Assembly (NCBI RefSeq): GCF_020731285.1
Contig: NZ_JAJFOW010000015.1
Location: forward strand, 57,224-121,223
Reading direction: 5' to 3'
Origin: Cohnella baijiui
GTDB taxonomy: Bacteria > Bacillota > Bacilli > Paenibacillales > Paenibacillaceae
DNA: 64,000 nucleotides
Shown one piece after another: positions 33,992 to 43,738 of the stretch. Every line of letters begins with the position of its first letter. Positions within the stretch are counted from its first letter, which is position 1. A model generated the notes under the pieces. The model was not told the DNA's origin and searched no databases. It saw nothing but the letters and a program-made list of their open reading frames with translations. Made by a program: the position numbers and the translations under genes.

Positions 33992-36127
33992 ATGACGAGG
34001 ATGACCTGGAGATTAGCGGCCCCGGGCGTATGGTGCTTGACCGTCGGGAGCCCGCACCCTTTCACGCCATTAACTTGGGTAGGGGCGGCGCCCAAGCTCG
34101 AGGCGCTGGGGCGGATGCCGTCGGCCGATCCGCCTTTCTCATGGGCGGACATCGCGCTGGCGGAAGGCGGGGGAGGCCGCCGGATCCTGATCTTGCCGCT
34201 GGACGGGCGAGAGAAGCTGTACGGCACCGGTCTGCAATTCATGCGTTTGAACCAGCGAGGGTGCACCCGCTATCTGCGCGTTAACAGTGATCCGAAACAG
34301 GATACGGGCGAGACGCATGCACCCGTCCCGTTCTACGTGAGCGACCGGGGGTACGGCGTATTGATCGACACGTCTCGCGCAATCACGATGTACCTGGGCT
34401 CCAGCTTTCCCCTGGCGGATACGCGGGTGGAGGACGCGAGGGACCGCAACCGCGATCCCGGCTGGCGGGCAACGCTCTCCGCTTCGCGCGTCGAGATCCC
34501 CTTGCCCGACGAAGGCACCGAAATCTACGTGTTCGGCGGTCCTGAGTTGGGCGACGCGGTGCGCAGATACAATCTATTCTGCGGCGGCGGTACCCTGCCG
34601 CCGAAGTGGGGGCTCGGCTTCTGGCACCGGGTGCCGACGCAGTTCGGCGCGGAGGAGGCGCTCGCGGAAGCGCTGGAGTTCCGCCGCAGGGACTACCCTT
34701 GCGACGTGATCGGGCTGGAGCCGGGCTGGCACAGTCGAAGCTACCCGGCGACGGGCGAATGGGATCCGGAGCGCTTCGCCGAGCCCGAGCGGTTCGTGCG
34801 CGAGTTGCGGGACCACGGGTTCCGCGTCAATCTGTGGGAGCATCCCTACGTCTCCCCGGAGAGCAAGCTCTATCCGGAGCTGCTGCCATATGCCGGCAGC
34901 CATACGGTCTGGGGCGGGCTGGCTCCGGACTATGCGATGCCGGAGGCTAGGGAGGCGTACGCGAAGCAGCATAGGGAGCGGCACGTCGCGATCGGCGTGT
35001 CCGGCTACAAGCTGGACGAATGCGACGGCAGCGAACTGACGAACAACGCCTGGATGTTTCCCGGGCATGCCGCGTTCCCTTCCGGTCTCGACGGCGAGCA
35101 AATGCGGCAGATGTACGGCTTGCTGTTCCAGAAGATGACGAACGACCTGTACCGCGCGGACAACCGGAGAACCTACGGTCTCGTACGGGCGTCGAACGCG
35201 GGGGCCTCCTCGCTCCCTTACGTGCTCTATTCCGATCTTTACGATCACAGGCAATTCATCAGGGCGCTCTGCAACGCTTCGTTCTGCGGGCTGCTCTGGA
35301 CGCCTGAGGTGCGTAAAGCGCGCAGCGCGGAGGACTGGGTGAGGCGGATGCAGACCGTCGTCTTCTCCCCGCTCGCGATGCTGAACGCCTGGGGCGACGG
35401 GACCAAGCCCTGGTCGTTTCCGGAGGCGGAGCCGATCGTCCGCCGGTATCTGAAGCTGCGGATGCGGCTGCTGCCCTATCTGTATTCGGCATTCGCCCGT
35501 TATAGGGACGAAGGCGTCCCGCCTTTCCGGGCGATGCCGTTCGTCGTCTCGCCGGAGGAGGCGGCGGTCGCGGAGGCGCGGCTGGGACGGGAGACGGAGA
35601 CGCTGAACACGACGGACGCCGCCTATGGCAAGCGCCTCGCTCCGGCGTGGGACGATCAATATATGGTCGGCGAGTCGTTGCTCGTCGCGCCGATGACGGA
35701 AGGCGAAGCCGAAAGGAACGTGCTTCTGCCGGCGGGCGTCTGGTGGGGGCTCGACACGGGCGAGCGCTACGAGGGAGGAAGGGTCATCCGGGTTCGGCCG
35801 GGCCTCGAAACGATTCCCGTCTTCGTCCGGGACGGCGCGATCCTGCCGCTGGCGGAGGTCTTGCCGCATGCGCCGGGGCCAGGCGAGCGTACGCCGCTTA
35901 CGCTCGTTCATTTCGGATCGAGTCCGGGAGAAGGATGGCTGTATGACGACGACGGCGAGACGCTGGCGCATGAAAGCGGGCAAGGCGGCTGGTGGAAGGC
36001 GGTCGTGACGCGCGAAGCGGACGGAAGCCTGAAGGCGGCATTGAACGGAACGGACAAGGCGTCGTTGCCCGCTTCCTATAGCGTCATTCAGTGGCGTCTC
36101 GCTCAGACGAAACTCGACGATGAATAA
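33992..36127 (+). CDS. GH31 family alpha-glycosidase
   Basis: A 711-residue cytoplasmic GH31 enzyme (alpha-glucosidase/xylosidase/galactosidase group). Order: N-terminal beta domain ([16 protein letters not shown]), barrel with [20 protein letters not shown] and [11 protein letters not shown], the nucleophile in [10 protein letters not shown] (Asp342), [18 protein letters not shown] around the acid/base, then C-terminal beta domains. GAAGGAGG is eight bases before the ATG at 33992. The unusual active-site wording places it in a divergent GH31 branch, so the bond cleaved is uncertain. Confidence 0.85.
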   Translation: MTRMTWRLAAPGVWCLTVGSPHPFTPLTWVGAAPKLEALGRMPSADPPFSWADIALAEGGGGRRILILPLDGREKLYGTGLQFMRLNQRGCTRYLRVNSDPKQDTGETHAPVPFYVSDRGYGVLIDTSRAITMYLGSSFPLADTRVEDARDRNRDPGWRATLSASRVEIPLPDEGTEIYVFGGPELGDAVRRYNLFCGGGTLPPKWGLGFWHRVPTQFGAEEALAEALEFRRRDYPCDVIGLEPGWHSRSYPATGEWDPERFAEPERFVRELRDHGFRVNLWEHPYVSPESKLYPELLPYAGSHTVWGGLAPDYAMPEAREAYAKQHRERHVAIGVSGYKLDECDGSELTNNAWMFPGHAAFPSGLDGEQMRQMYGLLFQKMTNDLYRADNRRTYGLVRASNAGASSLPYVLYSDLYDHRQFIRALCNASFCGLLWTPEVRKARSAEDWVRRMQTVVFSPLAMLNAWGDGTKPWSFPEAEPIVRRYLKLRMRLLPYLYSAFARYRDEGVPPFRAMPFVVSPEEAAVAEARLGRETETLNTTDAAYGKRLAPAWDDQYMVGESLLVAPMTEGEAERNVLLPAGVWWGLDTGERYEGGRVIRVRPGLETIPVFVRDGAILPLAEVLPHAPGPGERTPLTLVHFGSSPGEGWLYDDDGETLAHESGQGGWWKAVVTREADGSLKAALNGTDKASLPASYSVIQWRLAQTKLDDE

Positions 36128-36168
36128 TCGTTCATGGGCGCGGATCGGCGCGAAGGGAGGGAATCGGC

Positions 36169-38496
36169 ATCGAGCATCGACTCTGGTATGACGCTCCCTC
36201 CCGCGAGTGGGAGGAAGCGCTGCCGATCGGCAACGGCAGACTCGGCGGCATGGTATATGGTTCGGTGGCGGCCGAGAAGATCCAATTGAACGAAGACTCC
36301 CTCTGGCACGGCGGCCCGAATCCGGGAGACAACCCGGCCGCGCCGGCGCATCTCCCGCACATTCGCAGCCTGCTCGCGCAAGGCAAGCAGGGCGAAGCGG
36401 AGCACCTGGCGCGAATGTCGCTGACGTCGAGCCCGAAGTATCTGCAGCCCTATCAACCGCTGGGAGAGCTGCTGATCTGGATGCAAGGACATCAAGGCAC
36501 GCCGGTACGCTATGTGCGGGAACTGAATTTGCGTGACGCCGTGGCCAGCGTGAACTATACGTTGGGTCAAGTCGCGTATGGAAGGCAATATTTCTCCAGC
36601 GCGGCCGATCAGGTGATGGTCGTCCGCTTGACGGCCGGCACCAAGGGGGGGCTCACGCTGGGCGTGAACCTGATGAGGCGTCCGTTCGATCCGGGAACGG
36701 CCGCCTGTGCGCCGGATGCGATCTTGATGCGGGGACAATGCGGACCGGATGGCGTCCGATACGCAGTCGCCGTCCAGGCCGTCGCGGAGGGCGGGACCGT
36801 CCGGACTTCGGGGGATTTCCTCTCGATCGAAGGCGCCGATGCCGCGATGCTGCTGCTGGCCGGGAACACGACGTTCCGCACGCCGGACCCGGAATCGCTG
36901 TGCAAGGAGCAATTGCGCCGCGCGAGCAAGCGAGGGTACGCATCGCTGCTGGCGCGTCACGTGCGGGAATACTCGGCGTACTACGGGAGAGTCGAGCTTG
37001 AGCTGGGGAACGGCGGGGAATACGGCCCGGATCCGGTCTCGCTGCCGACGGACGTCCGTTTGCGGAAGCTGCGCGAAGGTGCAGAGGATCCCGGGCTGTT
37101 CGCCCTCTATTTTCAATACGGCCGCTACCTTCTGCTGTCCAGCTCGCGTCCGGGCACGCTCGCGGCCAATCTGCAAGGCATCTGGAACGCGAGCTTTACG
37201 CCCCCGTGGGAGTCCAAGTACACGATTAACGTCAATACGCAAATGAATTATTGGCCAGCCGAGCCCGCAGGACTGCCGGAGTGCCATGAGCCGCTGTTCG
37301 ACCTCCTCGAGCGGATGCTGCCCGCCGGTCGGGAGACGGCCAGTCGCCTATATGGCTGCCGGGGGTTCGTCGCCCATCACAACACGGACTTGTGGGGGCA
37401 GACGCACGTGGAGGGGATACTCCTATCCTCCTCGATCTGGCCGATGGGCGCTGCCTGGCTCTGTCTGCATCTATGGGAGCATTACCGGTTCGGCTTGGAC
37501 CGTTCCTTCCTCGCGAGACGCGCTTATCCGCTGATGAAGGAAGCCGCTCTTTTCCTCCTCGACTATGTGACCGAGGACGAGCGGGGGCGGCTGGTGACCG
37601 GTCCCTCGCTGTCGCCGGAAAATCGCTTCGTCCGGCCGAACGGCGAGACGGGGACGTTGTGCATGGGGCCGTCCATGGACAGTCAGATCGTTCATGCGTT
37701 GTGGACCGCCTGCATCGAGGCGGCGCGCACGCTCGGACTGGACGATGCGTTCCGCGGGGAGTTGGAGACGGCCTTGGCGAAGCTGCCGCGGCCTGCCGTG
37801 GGCAAGCGCGGGCAAATCATGGAGTGGCTCGAGGACTGGGACGAGGCGGAGCCGGGGCACCGTCACATCTCCCAGCTGTTCGCGCTGCACCCGGGCGGGC
37901 AGATCCACGCCCGGCGCACGCCGGAGTTGGCGGAGGCGGCCCGGCGGACGATCGTTGCGAGGTTGGCGCACGGCGGCGGTCATACGGGGTGGAGCCGCGC
38001 CTGGATCGTGAACTTCTGGGCGAGGTTGGAGGAGGGGGAGGAAGCCTTCAAGCATTTGCGGCGGCTGCTCGAGACGTCCAGTTACCCGAACCTGTTCGAC
38101 GCGCATCCGCCGTTTCAGATCGACGGCAATTTCGGAGGGGCGGCAGGGATCGCCGAGATGCTCCTCCAGTCGCATGCGGAGGAGTTGGTCCTGCTGCCCG
38201 CCGTGCCCGCCGTTTGGAGCGAAGGCCGCGCGAGAGGGCTTCGCGCGAGGGGCGGGTGGACCGTCGATCTGGCGTGGAAGAACGGGCGGTTGACGGAAGC
38301 CGCCGTCGCGGCGGCGTACGATCGTCGCTGCACGGTGCGCAGCGCCGTTCCGGTGGCGATCTATCAAGAAGAGACGTATGTCTCCGAGTCGAAGCCCGGC
38401 GGGGAGGCCGAGTGGCAGGCGGAGCGAGGCAGAACGTACCGGATCGTCGGAAGCATGCAGGGCGATGAGACGGAACGCGAGGAGAGATGTCGATGA
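36169..38496 (+). CDS. GH95-type alpha-L-fucosidase, apparent ATC start
   Basis: A 775-residue GH95 enzyme (inverting alpha-1,2-L-fucosidase; some members are alpha-galactosidases). The N-terminal hallmark [20 protein letters not shown], then [34 protein letters not shown] and [14 protein letters not shown] are all present. The hallmark lies upstream of the first ATG in frame (36250). AAGGGAGG at 36153-36160 points, eight bases on, to an ATC codon at 36169, and no ATG, GTG or TTG is available between the ribosome binding site and the hallmark. Its end overlaps the GH88 gene by ten bases. No signal peptide. Confidence 0.85.
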   Translation: MEHRLWYDAPSREWEEALPIGNGRLGGMVYGSVAAEKIQLNEDSLWHGGPNPGDNPAAPAHLPHIRSLLAQGKQGEAEHLARMSLTSSPKYLQPYQPLGELLIWMQGHQGTPVRYVRELNLRDAVASVNYTLGQVAYGRQYFSSAADQVMVVRLTAGTKGGLTLGVNLMRRPFDPGTAACAPDAILMRGQCGPDGVRYAVAVQAVAEGGTVRTSGDFLSIEGADAAMLLLAGNTTFRTPDPESLCKEQLRRASKRGYASLLARHVREYSAYYGRVELELGNGGEYGPDPVSLPTDVRLRKLREGAEDPGLFALYFQYGRYLLLSSSRPGTLAANLQGIWNASFTPPWESKYTINVNTQMNYWPAEPAGLPECHEPLFDLLERMLPAGRETASRLYGCRGFVAHHNTDLWGQTHVEGILLSSSIWPMGAAWLCLHLWEHYRFGLDRSFLARRAYPLMKEAALFLLDYVTEDERGRLVTGPSLSPENRFVRPNGETGTLCMGPSMDSQIVHALWTACIEAARTLGLDDAFRGELETALAKLPRPAVGKRGQIMEWLEDWDEAEPGHRHISQLFALHPGGQIHARRTPELAEAARRTIVARLAHGGGHTGWSRAWIVNFWARLEEGEEAFKHLRRLLETSSYPNLFDAHPPFQIDGNFGGAAGIAEMLLQSHAEELVLLPAVPAVWSEGRARGLRARGGWTVDLAWKNGRLTEAAVAAAYDRRCTVRSAVPVAIYQEETYVSESKPGGEAEWQAERGRTYRIVGSMQGDETEREERCR

Positions 38497-39620
38497 TGAA
38501 TCTGATGAATCTGAAGCCGGGAGATCTGGACGACTGGTGGTCCGGGATCTTGCGGAAGACGGACCGGATGTTGGAGGCGATCGGGGACGCTTCCCCGCAC
38601 GTCTCGGCGGCCGGCGTCTATGACGATGTGCGGCTGGACTGGTGGACTTCGGGCTTCTGGCCGGGGCAGCTGTGGCTGCTTCACGAGCTGACGGGCAGCG
38701 CAACCTACCACGAAGCGGCCTGGCCATGGGATGCGCGGATCGAACAAGCCTTCGTCCGGGACAACAACTTTCACCACGACGTCGGCTTCCAGTTCTTGCC
38801 GACCGCCGTCGTGAAGCACAGGCTGACCGGCGACGAGGACGCCTGCCGGCGGGCGTTGGCCGCCGCGGGCTTCCTGGCGGGGCGGTTCAACCTGAACGGG
38901 CGGTTCCTCCGGGCGTGGAATCAGGACAAGATCGGCTGGGCTATCATCGATTCGATGATGAACTTGTCTTTGCTGTTCTGGGCTTCGGAACGTTCGGGCG
39001 ATCCGCGGTACCGGCAGATCGCCTGCGCGCACGCCGATACGGTGCTGAGCCGCTTCCTCCGACCGGACGGGTCGGTCCATCATATCGTCGCGTTCGATCC
39101 CGAGACGGGCGCGGTGAAGGCGTATTTGGGCGGTCAAGGACACGCGCCCTTCTCGTCATGGAGCCGGGGTCAGGCGTGGGCGCTGTACGGCATGGCGAAC
39201 GCTTATCGGTATACGGGCATTCATCCTTATCTGCATGCCGCCCAGCGGATCGCGCACTACTTCGTCAGCTGCCTTCCGGAGGACGGCGTTCCGCATTGGG
39301 ATTTCCGGGCGCCGGATCTCGCGGCGCAGCCGAGAGACACTTCCGCAGCAGCCATCGCCGCGTCGGGCCTGCTCGAGATCGCGCGGCTGGCCGATCCCGA
39401 ATGGGGCGGAATCTATCAACTCGCCGCGGAACGGCTGCTTCTCGCCCTGTCGTCGGAGCGCTACAGCGCTTTGAACGACCTGGTCTATCAGGGCTTGCTG
39501 AAGGAAGGGACGGGCCACAAGCCGGCGGGCTCGAACGTGAACGTCTCCTTGATTTACGGAGACTACTTCTACATGGAGGCGATCGCCAAGCTTCGCGGCT
39601 GGACGAACCGCATCTTTTAA
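38487..39620 (+). CDS. GH88 unsaturated glucuronyl hydrolase
   Basis: A 377-residue cytoplasmic GH88 enzyme that hydrolyses the unsaturated uronic acid left at the end of oligosaccharides by polysaccharide lyases. The catalytic aspartates expected for the family are visible as Asp98 in [13 protein letters not shown] and Asp155 in [17 protein letters not shown]. Also typical are [20 protein letters not shown] and [17 protein letters not shown]. Translation overlaps the GH95 gene. Its presence implies that the polysaccharide contains uronic acid and is cut by a lyase encoded elsewhere. Confidence 0.88.
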   Translation: MSMMNLMNLKPGDLDDWWSGILRKTDRMLEAIGDASPHVSAAGVYDDVRLDWWTSGFWPGQLWLLHELTGSATYHEAAWPWDARIEQAFVRDNNFHHDVGFQFLPTAVVKHRLTGDEDACRRALAAAGFLAGRFNLNGRFLRAWNQDKIGWAIIDSMMNLSLLFWASERSGDPRYRQIACAHADTVLSRFLRPDGSVHHIVAFDPETGAVKAYLGGQGHAPFSSWSRGQAWALYGMANAYRYTGIHPYLHAAQRIAHYFVSCLPEDGVPHWDFRAPDLAAQPRDTSAAAIAASGLLEIARLADPEWGGIYQLAAERLLLALSSERYSALNDLVYQGLLKEGTGHKPAGSNVNVSLIYGDYFYMEAIAKLRGWTNRIF

Positions 39621-39678
39621 GGATGGGATGCAGGAGGGGCGGACTCACGCAATCTCCGGAAAGGAAGGGGAGAGAGAA

Positions 39679-40698
39679 TTGACGACGAGAAGCTTGCGCG
39701 AACGGTTCTTGCCCGCCCCGAGAAACGGCGGCTTCCGGATGGACGGCTACTGGGTTTGGTGCGGCTCGGTCGTTCGAGGAGAGGACGGGCGGTATCATCT
39801 GTTCGCCTCCCGCTGGTCCATGCATCTGCCGATGCATCCGGGGTGGCTCGTTCATTCGGAGGTGGTGCGGGCCGTATCCGACATCCCGGAAGGTCCCTAT
39901 CGATATGAGGAGACCGTCCTGCAGGCCAGAGGCGCGGAATACTGGGACGGCCGCAGCACGCACAACCCCCATATCGTGAGACATGAGAATACGTATCTGC
40001 TGTACTACATGGGGACGACCTATCCGTTCCCGGACGTCCGGCCCGGAGAGAGCTACGGTTTGGACGACCCGCGCTGCATCGTAGCCCGGGCGAACAAGCG
40101 CGTCGGACTGGCGGTTTCGGACAGCGTATTCGGCCCTTGGCGGAGGAGTGATCGACCGATCGTGGACGTTCGTCCCCGCCTGTTCGACAGCTATCTGACA
40201 TCGAACCCGGCGCCTTGTCTGCATGAGGACGGGTCCGTTCTATTAATCTACAAGGCCAGGCAGTATAGGGGGTATCGATACAGCGAGATGTCCCTCGGGG
40301 CTGCTCGGGCGGATCATTATCGAGGACCCTATCTGAAAATAAGCGAAGAGCCTCTGTTTCCTCCTTCCGAAATTCATCTCGAAGACCCTTTCGTTTGGAA
40401 GACTTCCGCCGGTTACGAAATGATCGCCAAGGACATGGAGGGGAGATTCGGCGAAAAACACGGAGGCGTCCATGCGCTGTCGCCGGACGGTTTGAACTGG
40501 CAGGTAGCCGAACGCCCCCAAGCCTACTCGCGGACCGTCGTCTGGGAGGACGGGGCGGTAGAGCGGATGGGGCATTTCGAACGCCCTTTTCTATTGTTCG
40601 AGGATGGCAGACCGACGCACCTATTCGCGGCTACGGCAGACGGGGAGGACTTCGGGTGCAAGAACACGTGGAATATGGTCATTCCGTTGTCCGAGTGA
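39679..40698 (+). CDS. GH43-like five-bladed propeller glycosidase
   Basis: A 339-residue beta-propeller protein related to GH43/GH117-type glycosidases. Features: SLRERFLPAPRNGGFRMDGY at the start, WVWCGSVVRGEDGRYHLFAS (propeller blade with the expected acidic residue), YWDGRSTHNPHIVRHENTYL and IHLEDPFVWKTSAGYEM, a typical glutamate-containing blade. The TTG at 39679 has AAGGGGAG six bases upstream and begins right before the conserved part; an ATG at 39628 is the alternative. Last gene of the operon; it lacks a signal peptide. Linkage specificity unknown. Confidence 0.75.
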   Translation: MTTRSLRERFLPAPRNGGFRMDGYWVWCGSVVRGEDGRYHLFASRWSMHLPMHPGWLVHSEVVRAVSDIPEGPYRYEETVLQARGAEYWDGRSTHNPHIVRHENTYLLYYMGTTYPFPDVRPGESYGLDDPRCIVARANKRVGLAVSDSVFGPWRRSDRPIVDVRPRLFDSYLTSNPAPCLHEDGSVLLIYKARQYRGYRYSEMSLGAARADHYRGPYLKISEEPLFPPSEIHLEDPFVWKTSAGYEMIAKDMEGRFGEKHGGVHALSPDGLNWQVAERPQAYSRTVVWEDGAVERMGHFERPFLLFEDGRPTHLFAATADGEDFGCKNTWNMVIPLSE

Positions 40699-40848
40699 CC
40701 CAAGAACGTCATCTGGACCTCCTGAACCTCCCGACAGGGAGCAACCTTCGAGTGTAACCTTACGGCCAAGCAGGCCTGCTCCTTCTTCAAGACGGCCAGG
40801 GCGCTTCCCTGACGGTGCTCAAAGTCGGGTAATCCCCAAGCTGCTCCG

Positions 40849-40878
40849 GCCCTTTCCCGAATGTGGGAGAGGGCTTTT
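40849..40878 (+). terminator. Terminator of the hydrolase operon
   Basis: GCCCTTTCCC (40849-40858) pairs with GGGAGAGGGC (40865-40874) and is followed by TTTT. Between the GH43-like gene and this hairpin I see nothing else of note. Confidence 0.75.
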
Positions 40879-40930
40879 CGGCGTTCGATCCGATACGGTC
40901 GCAACCGTAGAGCCCCAGCACGTCTAAATA

Positions 40931-40943
40931 GAATCGTTTCAAT
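40931..40943. promoter_or_regulatory. LacI operator, distal copy
   Basis: GAATCGTTTCAAT, the exact reverse complement of the proximal site at 41056-41068, 113 bases between the two. It has the CG-centred form typical of LacI-family operators. Confidence 0.65.
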
Positions 40944-41015
40944 TAAAAGAGATTCGCACCACGCGAAATTGCCAAATTATGATAGTATTTTCATTAATAT
41001 CACCCAAAATTCCTC

Positions 41016-41044
41016 TTGCAAACGGTGTCATTTTTGCTTATATT
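41016..41044 (+). promoter_or_regulatory. Promoter of the LacI gene / second cluster
   Basis: TTGCAA (41016-41021), a 17-base spacer and TATATT (41039-41044). It lies between the two LacI-type operators and about 70 bases upstream of the regulator gene. Confidence 0.65.
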
Positions 41045-41055
41045 GGTAATAACTT

Positions 41056-41068
41056 ATTGAAACGATTC
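41056..41068. promoter_or_regulatory. LacI operator, proximal copy
   Basis: ATTGAAACGATTC lies just after the expected transcription start, so a bound repressor would block RNA polymerase. Paired with the inverse copy at 40931, it could support DNA looping. Confidence 0.7.
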
Positions 41069-41111
41069 AACGAATGAGCGACAACGATCGATCGTTCCCC
41101 GGGAGGGCGCC

Positions 41112-42137
41112 ATGGCCACTATCAAAGACGTCGCCAGACACGCGGGCGTAGCCGTCTCCACGGCTTCGTACGTGATCAATAACGACCCCAGAATCAGCGA
41201 AGAAACCAAACGCAAAGTTTGGGCGGCCATCGAAGAGCTGGACTACCGGCCGAACGCCGTCGCGCGGAACCTGAAGCGGCGGAAGACGGAGACGATCGGG
41301 CTTTTCCTCACCGGGTTCGGCGGCCCCTTCTTCAGCTCCATCATCCAGGGGCTGGAGGAAGTCGTCATCGCGAACGGGTACGACCTCGTGGCTTGCAGCA
41401 CGCCGGGCAACCATCAGGGATCGGCCAACCGCTTTTTGCGGGAGAAGCAATTCGACGCCGCCATCGTCTTCGGACCGACAATCCCGGACGAGCTCATTCT
41501 CCAGGTCGCGCGCAAGGACTTTCCGATCGTCGTGATGGATCGGGAGCTCAAGGCCGACCACGTGCACCAGGTGCTGGTGAACAACGTGCAGGGAGCGGGC
41601 ACGGCAGCCAAGCATCTGATCGGGCTGGGCTATCGCAAGATCGGCTACCTGAGCGGCGGCGTAGGCTCGTACAACAACCAAAAGCGGTTCGAGGGCTTCA
41701 AGAGTGCTTTGGCCGAGGCCGGGATTCCCTACCAAGCCGCCTTTACGGCGCAAGGCCATTTCACGGAAAGCGGCGGCTACCAGGCGATGAAGTCGCTGAT
41801 CATGAGCGGCAACGTGCCGGAGGCGATCTTCTCGGCGAACGACGAGATGGCGATCGGGGCGATCCAGGCGCTGACGGAAGCGGGCTACCGCATCCCCGAG
41901 GACGTGGCGATCGTCGGCTTCGACGACATCCGGCTGGCCGCTTTCGTCCGGCCGGCGCTCACGACGATCAGCCATCCGAAGCATGAATGGGGCACGCTCG
42001 TCACGCATGTCGTGTTCCAGGCGCTGCAGGAGGCGCAGAGCGAGCCGCGTTCGATCCTGCTCGACACCGAGCTTGTCCTCCGGGATTCGTGCGGGGCGCA
42101 GTTGGTTCGCGGCGATTCGGGCATCACGGGCATCTAG
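41112..42137 (+). CDS. LacI family transcriptional regulator
   Basis: A 341-residue repressor. DNA-binding domain at residues 2-58 (TIKDVARHAGVAVSTASYVI; RPNAVARNLKRRKTETIGL), then a periplasmic-binding-protein-like sugar domain (GLGYRKIGYLSGGVGSYNNQ; IVGFDDIRLAAFVRPALTTI). CGGGAGGGC precedes the ATG. It heads the second glycan cluster, and the paired operators in its own promoter imply autoregulation and control of the genes behind it. The inducer is probably an oligosaccharide, perhaps sophorose-type given the GH144 and GH3 genes. Confidence 0.92.
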   Translation: MATIKDVARHAGVAVSTASYVINNDPRISEETKRKVWAAIEELDYRPNAVARNLKRRKTETIGLFLTGFGGPFFSSIIQGLEEVVIANGYDLVACSTPGNHQGSANRFLREKQFDAAIVFGPTIPDELILQVARKDFPIVVMDRELKADHVHQVLVNNVQGAGTAAKHLIGLGYRKIGYLSGGVGSYNNQKRFEGFKSALAEAGIPYQAAFTAQGHFTESGGYQAMKSLIMSGNVPEAIFSANDEMAIGAIQALTEAGYRIPEDVAIVGFDDIRLAAFVRPALTTISHPKHEWGTLVTHVVFQALQEAQSEPRSILLDTELVLRDSCGAQLVRGDSGITGI

Positions 42138-42262
42138 GCACCCGGCAAGTAAACTTCGCGGGAGGTGATGGCGCGACAGGCAAAGACGGAAACGGCACCG
42201 CGCGAAAGCTTGCACTTCCAAGCATGACGATCAACACATTCTCAAGCTGGGGGAACGTCACT

Positions 42263-43675
42263 ATGAAAAAATCGATCGGTATGATTCTGTCTTCCGTAAT
42301 GCTGGTCGGGCTGCTCGCCGGCTGCGGCGGCAAGTCCGGCAACGGCAACGCGAGCCCGAGCGCCAGCCCGTCCGGCGAAGCCACGCCTTCGTCGTCGCCG
42401 TCGGCTTCCGCCTCCGCCTCGCCCAGCGCCTCTTCGTCGGGCGACGTTGTAACGCTGAAGTACGCGACCTGGAACGATCCGGTCCTCGAGCAGAAAAAGC
42501 TGGACGCCTTTATGAAAGCGCATCCGAACATTAAGATCGAGATCGACAAGTCCGTCACTTGGCCGTGGGACGAGAAGCTGGGCGCCGCCGCGGCAGCCGG
42601 CAAAATGCCGGACGTCTTCTTCGTGTTCAACGGTCCGTCGAACGTCGCGAACGGCTGGCTGGCGGACATGAAGCCTTATCTGGACGCCGACGCGGACTAC
42701 AAGCCGGAGAACATCTTCGGCAATCTGAGCGACACTGGCGCCTACAACGGCAAGCAGTATATGCTGCCGCACCAGCTGTTCATGCAAGGCGTCCTGATCA
42801 ACGTGGACCTGTTCAACAAGGAGAACATTCCGCTGCCGACCAAGGACTGGACGATCAAGGACTTCGAGAAAATCGCCAAGAAGCTCACCAAAGTCAGCGA
42901 CCATCAGTTCGGCGTGCAAAACCTGCTGGGCGCGCGCGAGCTGTTCGTCCCGCAGTTCGATCCTTCGCTGGGCTGGCTGACGTATGACGGCAAGCAGTTC
43001 AACTTCGACAAGCCGGCCTTCTCCGATACGATCCACTGGATCAACAACGTCGTCTACAACGACAAGACGTCCGTCGATTTGTACGAGCGGGCGGAGCAGG
43101 ACAAGTGGTACGGCAAGGATAAGGACGCGTTCGTCGCCGGCAAAATCGGCATGAAGGTCGACGCCAATTGGGCGTTTGCGGACGTCGCGAAGAACGCCAA
43201 GTTCAAGTGGGACTTCCTGCCGCTGCCGGGCAACAAGGGCCAACGCCTGCCGCTCATTACCGACTACATCGGCATGGCGGCCAACACCGAGCATCCGAAG
43301 GAAGCGTTCGAGTTCATCAAGTGGCTGACCTACTCCAAGGACGGTTGGACGCAGCGCATCAACGAGATCGAGAAGCCGATCACGTCGCTGCCGCTCGTGA
43401 ACGATCGGGACGTCTGGGACGCCTACATGAGCACGACGTACACGGCGCCGGGGCTGAAGGACGCAATCGCGATGATTCCCGACGGCTTCGTCGACGGCTA
43501 CAAATGGCTGCCGGGAGACGCCGAGATCATCGACAAGGTGCTCAATCCGTACGACACCAAAAAGGAACTCGTCTCCCTCAAGGTGAAGCCGGAGGACGTG
43601 GCTAAGGATATTCAGAAAAAAGCGATGGACATCTTCAACAAGAATCAAACGCAAATCGGCGCGGTTACCAAGTAA
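42263..43675 (+). CDS. Sugar-binding lipoprotein (UgpB/MalE-like)
   Basis: A 470-residue extracellular binding lipoprotein. Signal peptide with lipobox LAGC (Cys21), then a long Ser/Ala/Pro linker, then the binding domain (LKYATWNDPVLEQKKLDAFM; MPDVFFVFNGPSNVANGWLA). It belongs to the COG1653 group, a different class from the YtcQ-type proteins elsewhere in the window. GGGGGAA lies ahead of the ATG. It is followed by a hairpin and by the unusual 1033-residue binding-protein fusion, and presumably serves the permeases at 46837/47870 or 53132/54026. Confidence 0.9.
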   Translation: MKKSIGMILSSVMLVGLLAGCGGKSGNGNASPSASPSGEATPSSSPSASASASPSASSSGDVVTLKYATWNDPVLEQKKLDAFMKAHPNIKIEIDKSVTWPWDEKLGAAAAAGKMPDVFFVFNGPSNVANGWLADMKPYLDADADYKPENIFGNLSDTGAYNGKQYMLPHQLFMQGVLINVDLFNKENIPLPTKDWTIKDFEKIAKKLTKVSDHQFGVQNLLGARELFVPQFDPSLGWLTYDGKQFNFDKPAFSDTIHWINNVVYNDKTSVDLYERAEQDKWYGKDKDAFVAGKIGMKVDANWAFADVAKNAKFKWDFLPLPGNKGQRLPLITDYIGMAANTEHPKEAFEFIKWLTYSKDGWTQRINEIEKPITSLPLVNDRDVWDAYMSTTYTAPGLKDAIAMIPDGFVDGYKWLPGDAEIIDKVLNPYDTKKELVSLKVKPEDVAKDIQKKAMDIFNKNQTQIGAVTK

Positions 43676-43682
43676 ACCCACA

Positions 43683-43716
43683 GATCCCTCCCCTCCCAAA
43701 CGGGGAGGGATCGTTT
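43683..43716 (+). terminator. Hairpin between the two binding-protein genes
   Basis: GATCCCTCCCC and GGGGAGGGATC form a perfect 11-bp stem with an eight-base loop. The tail is only GTTT, so it may act as a partial terminator that keeps the lipoprotein mRNA in excess over the downstream genes. Confidence 0.65.
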
Positions 43717-43738
43717 CCGCCGCAGGGGGAGTGAGGAC

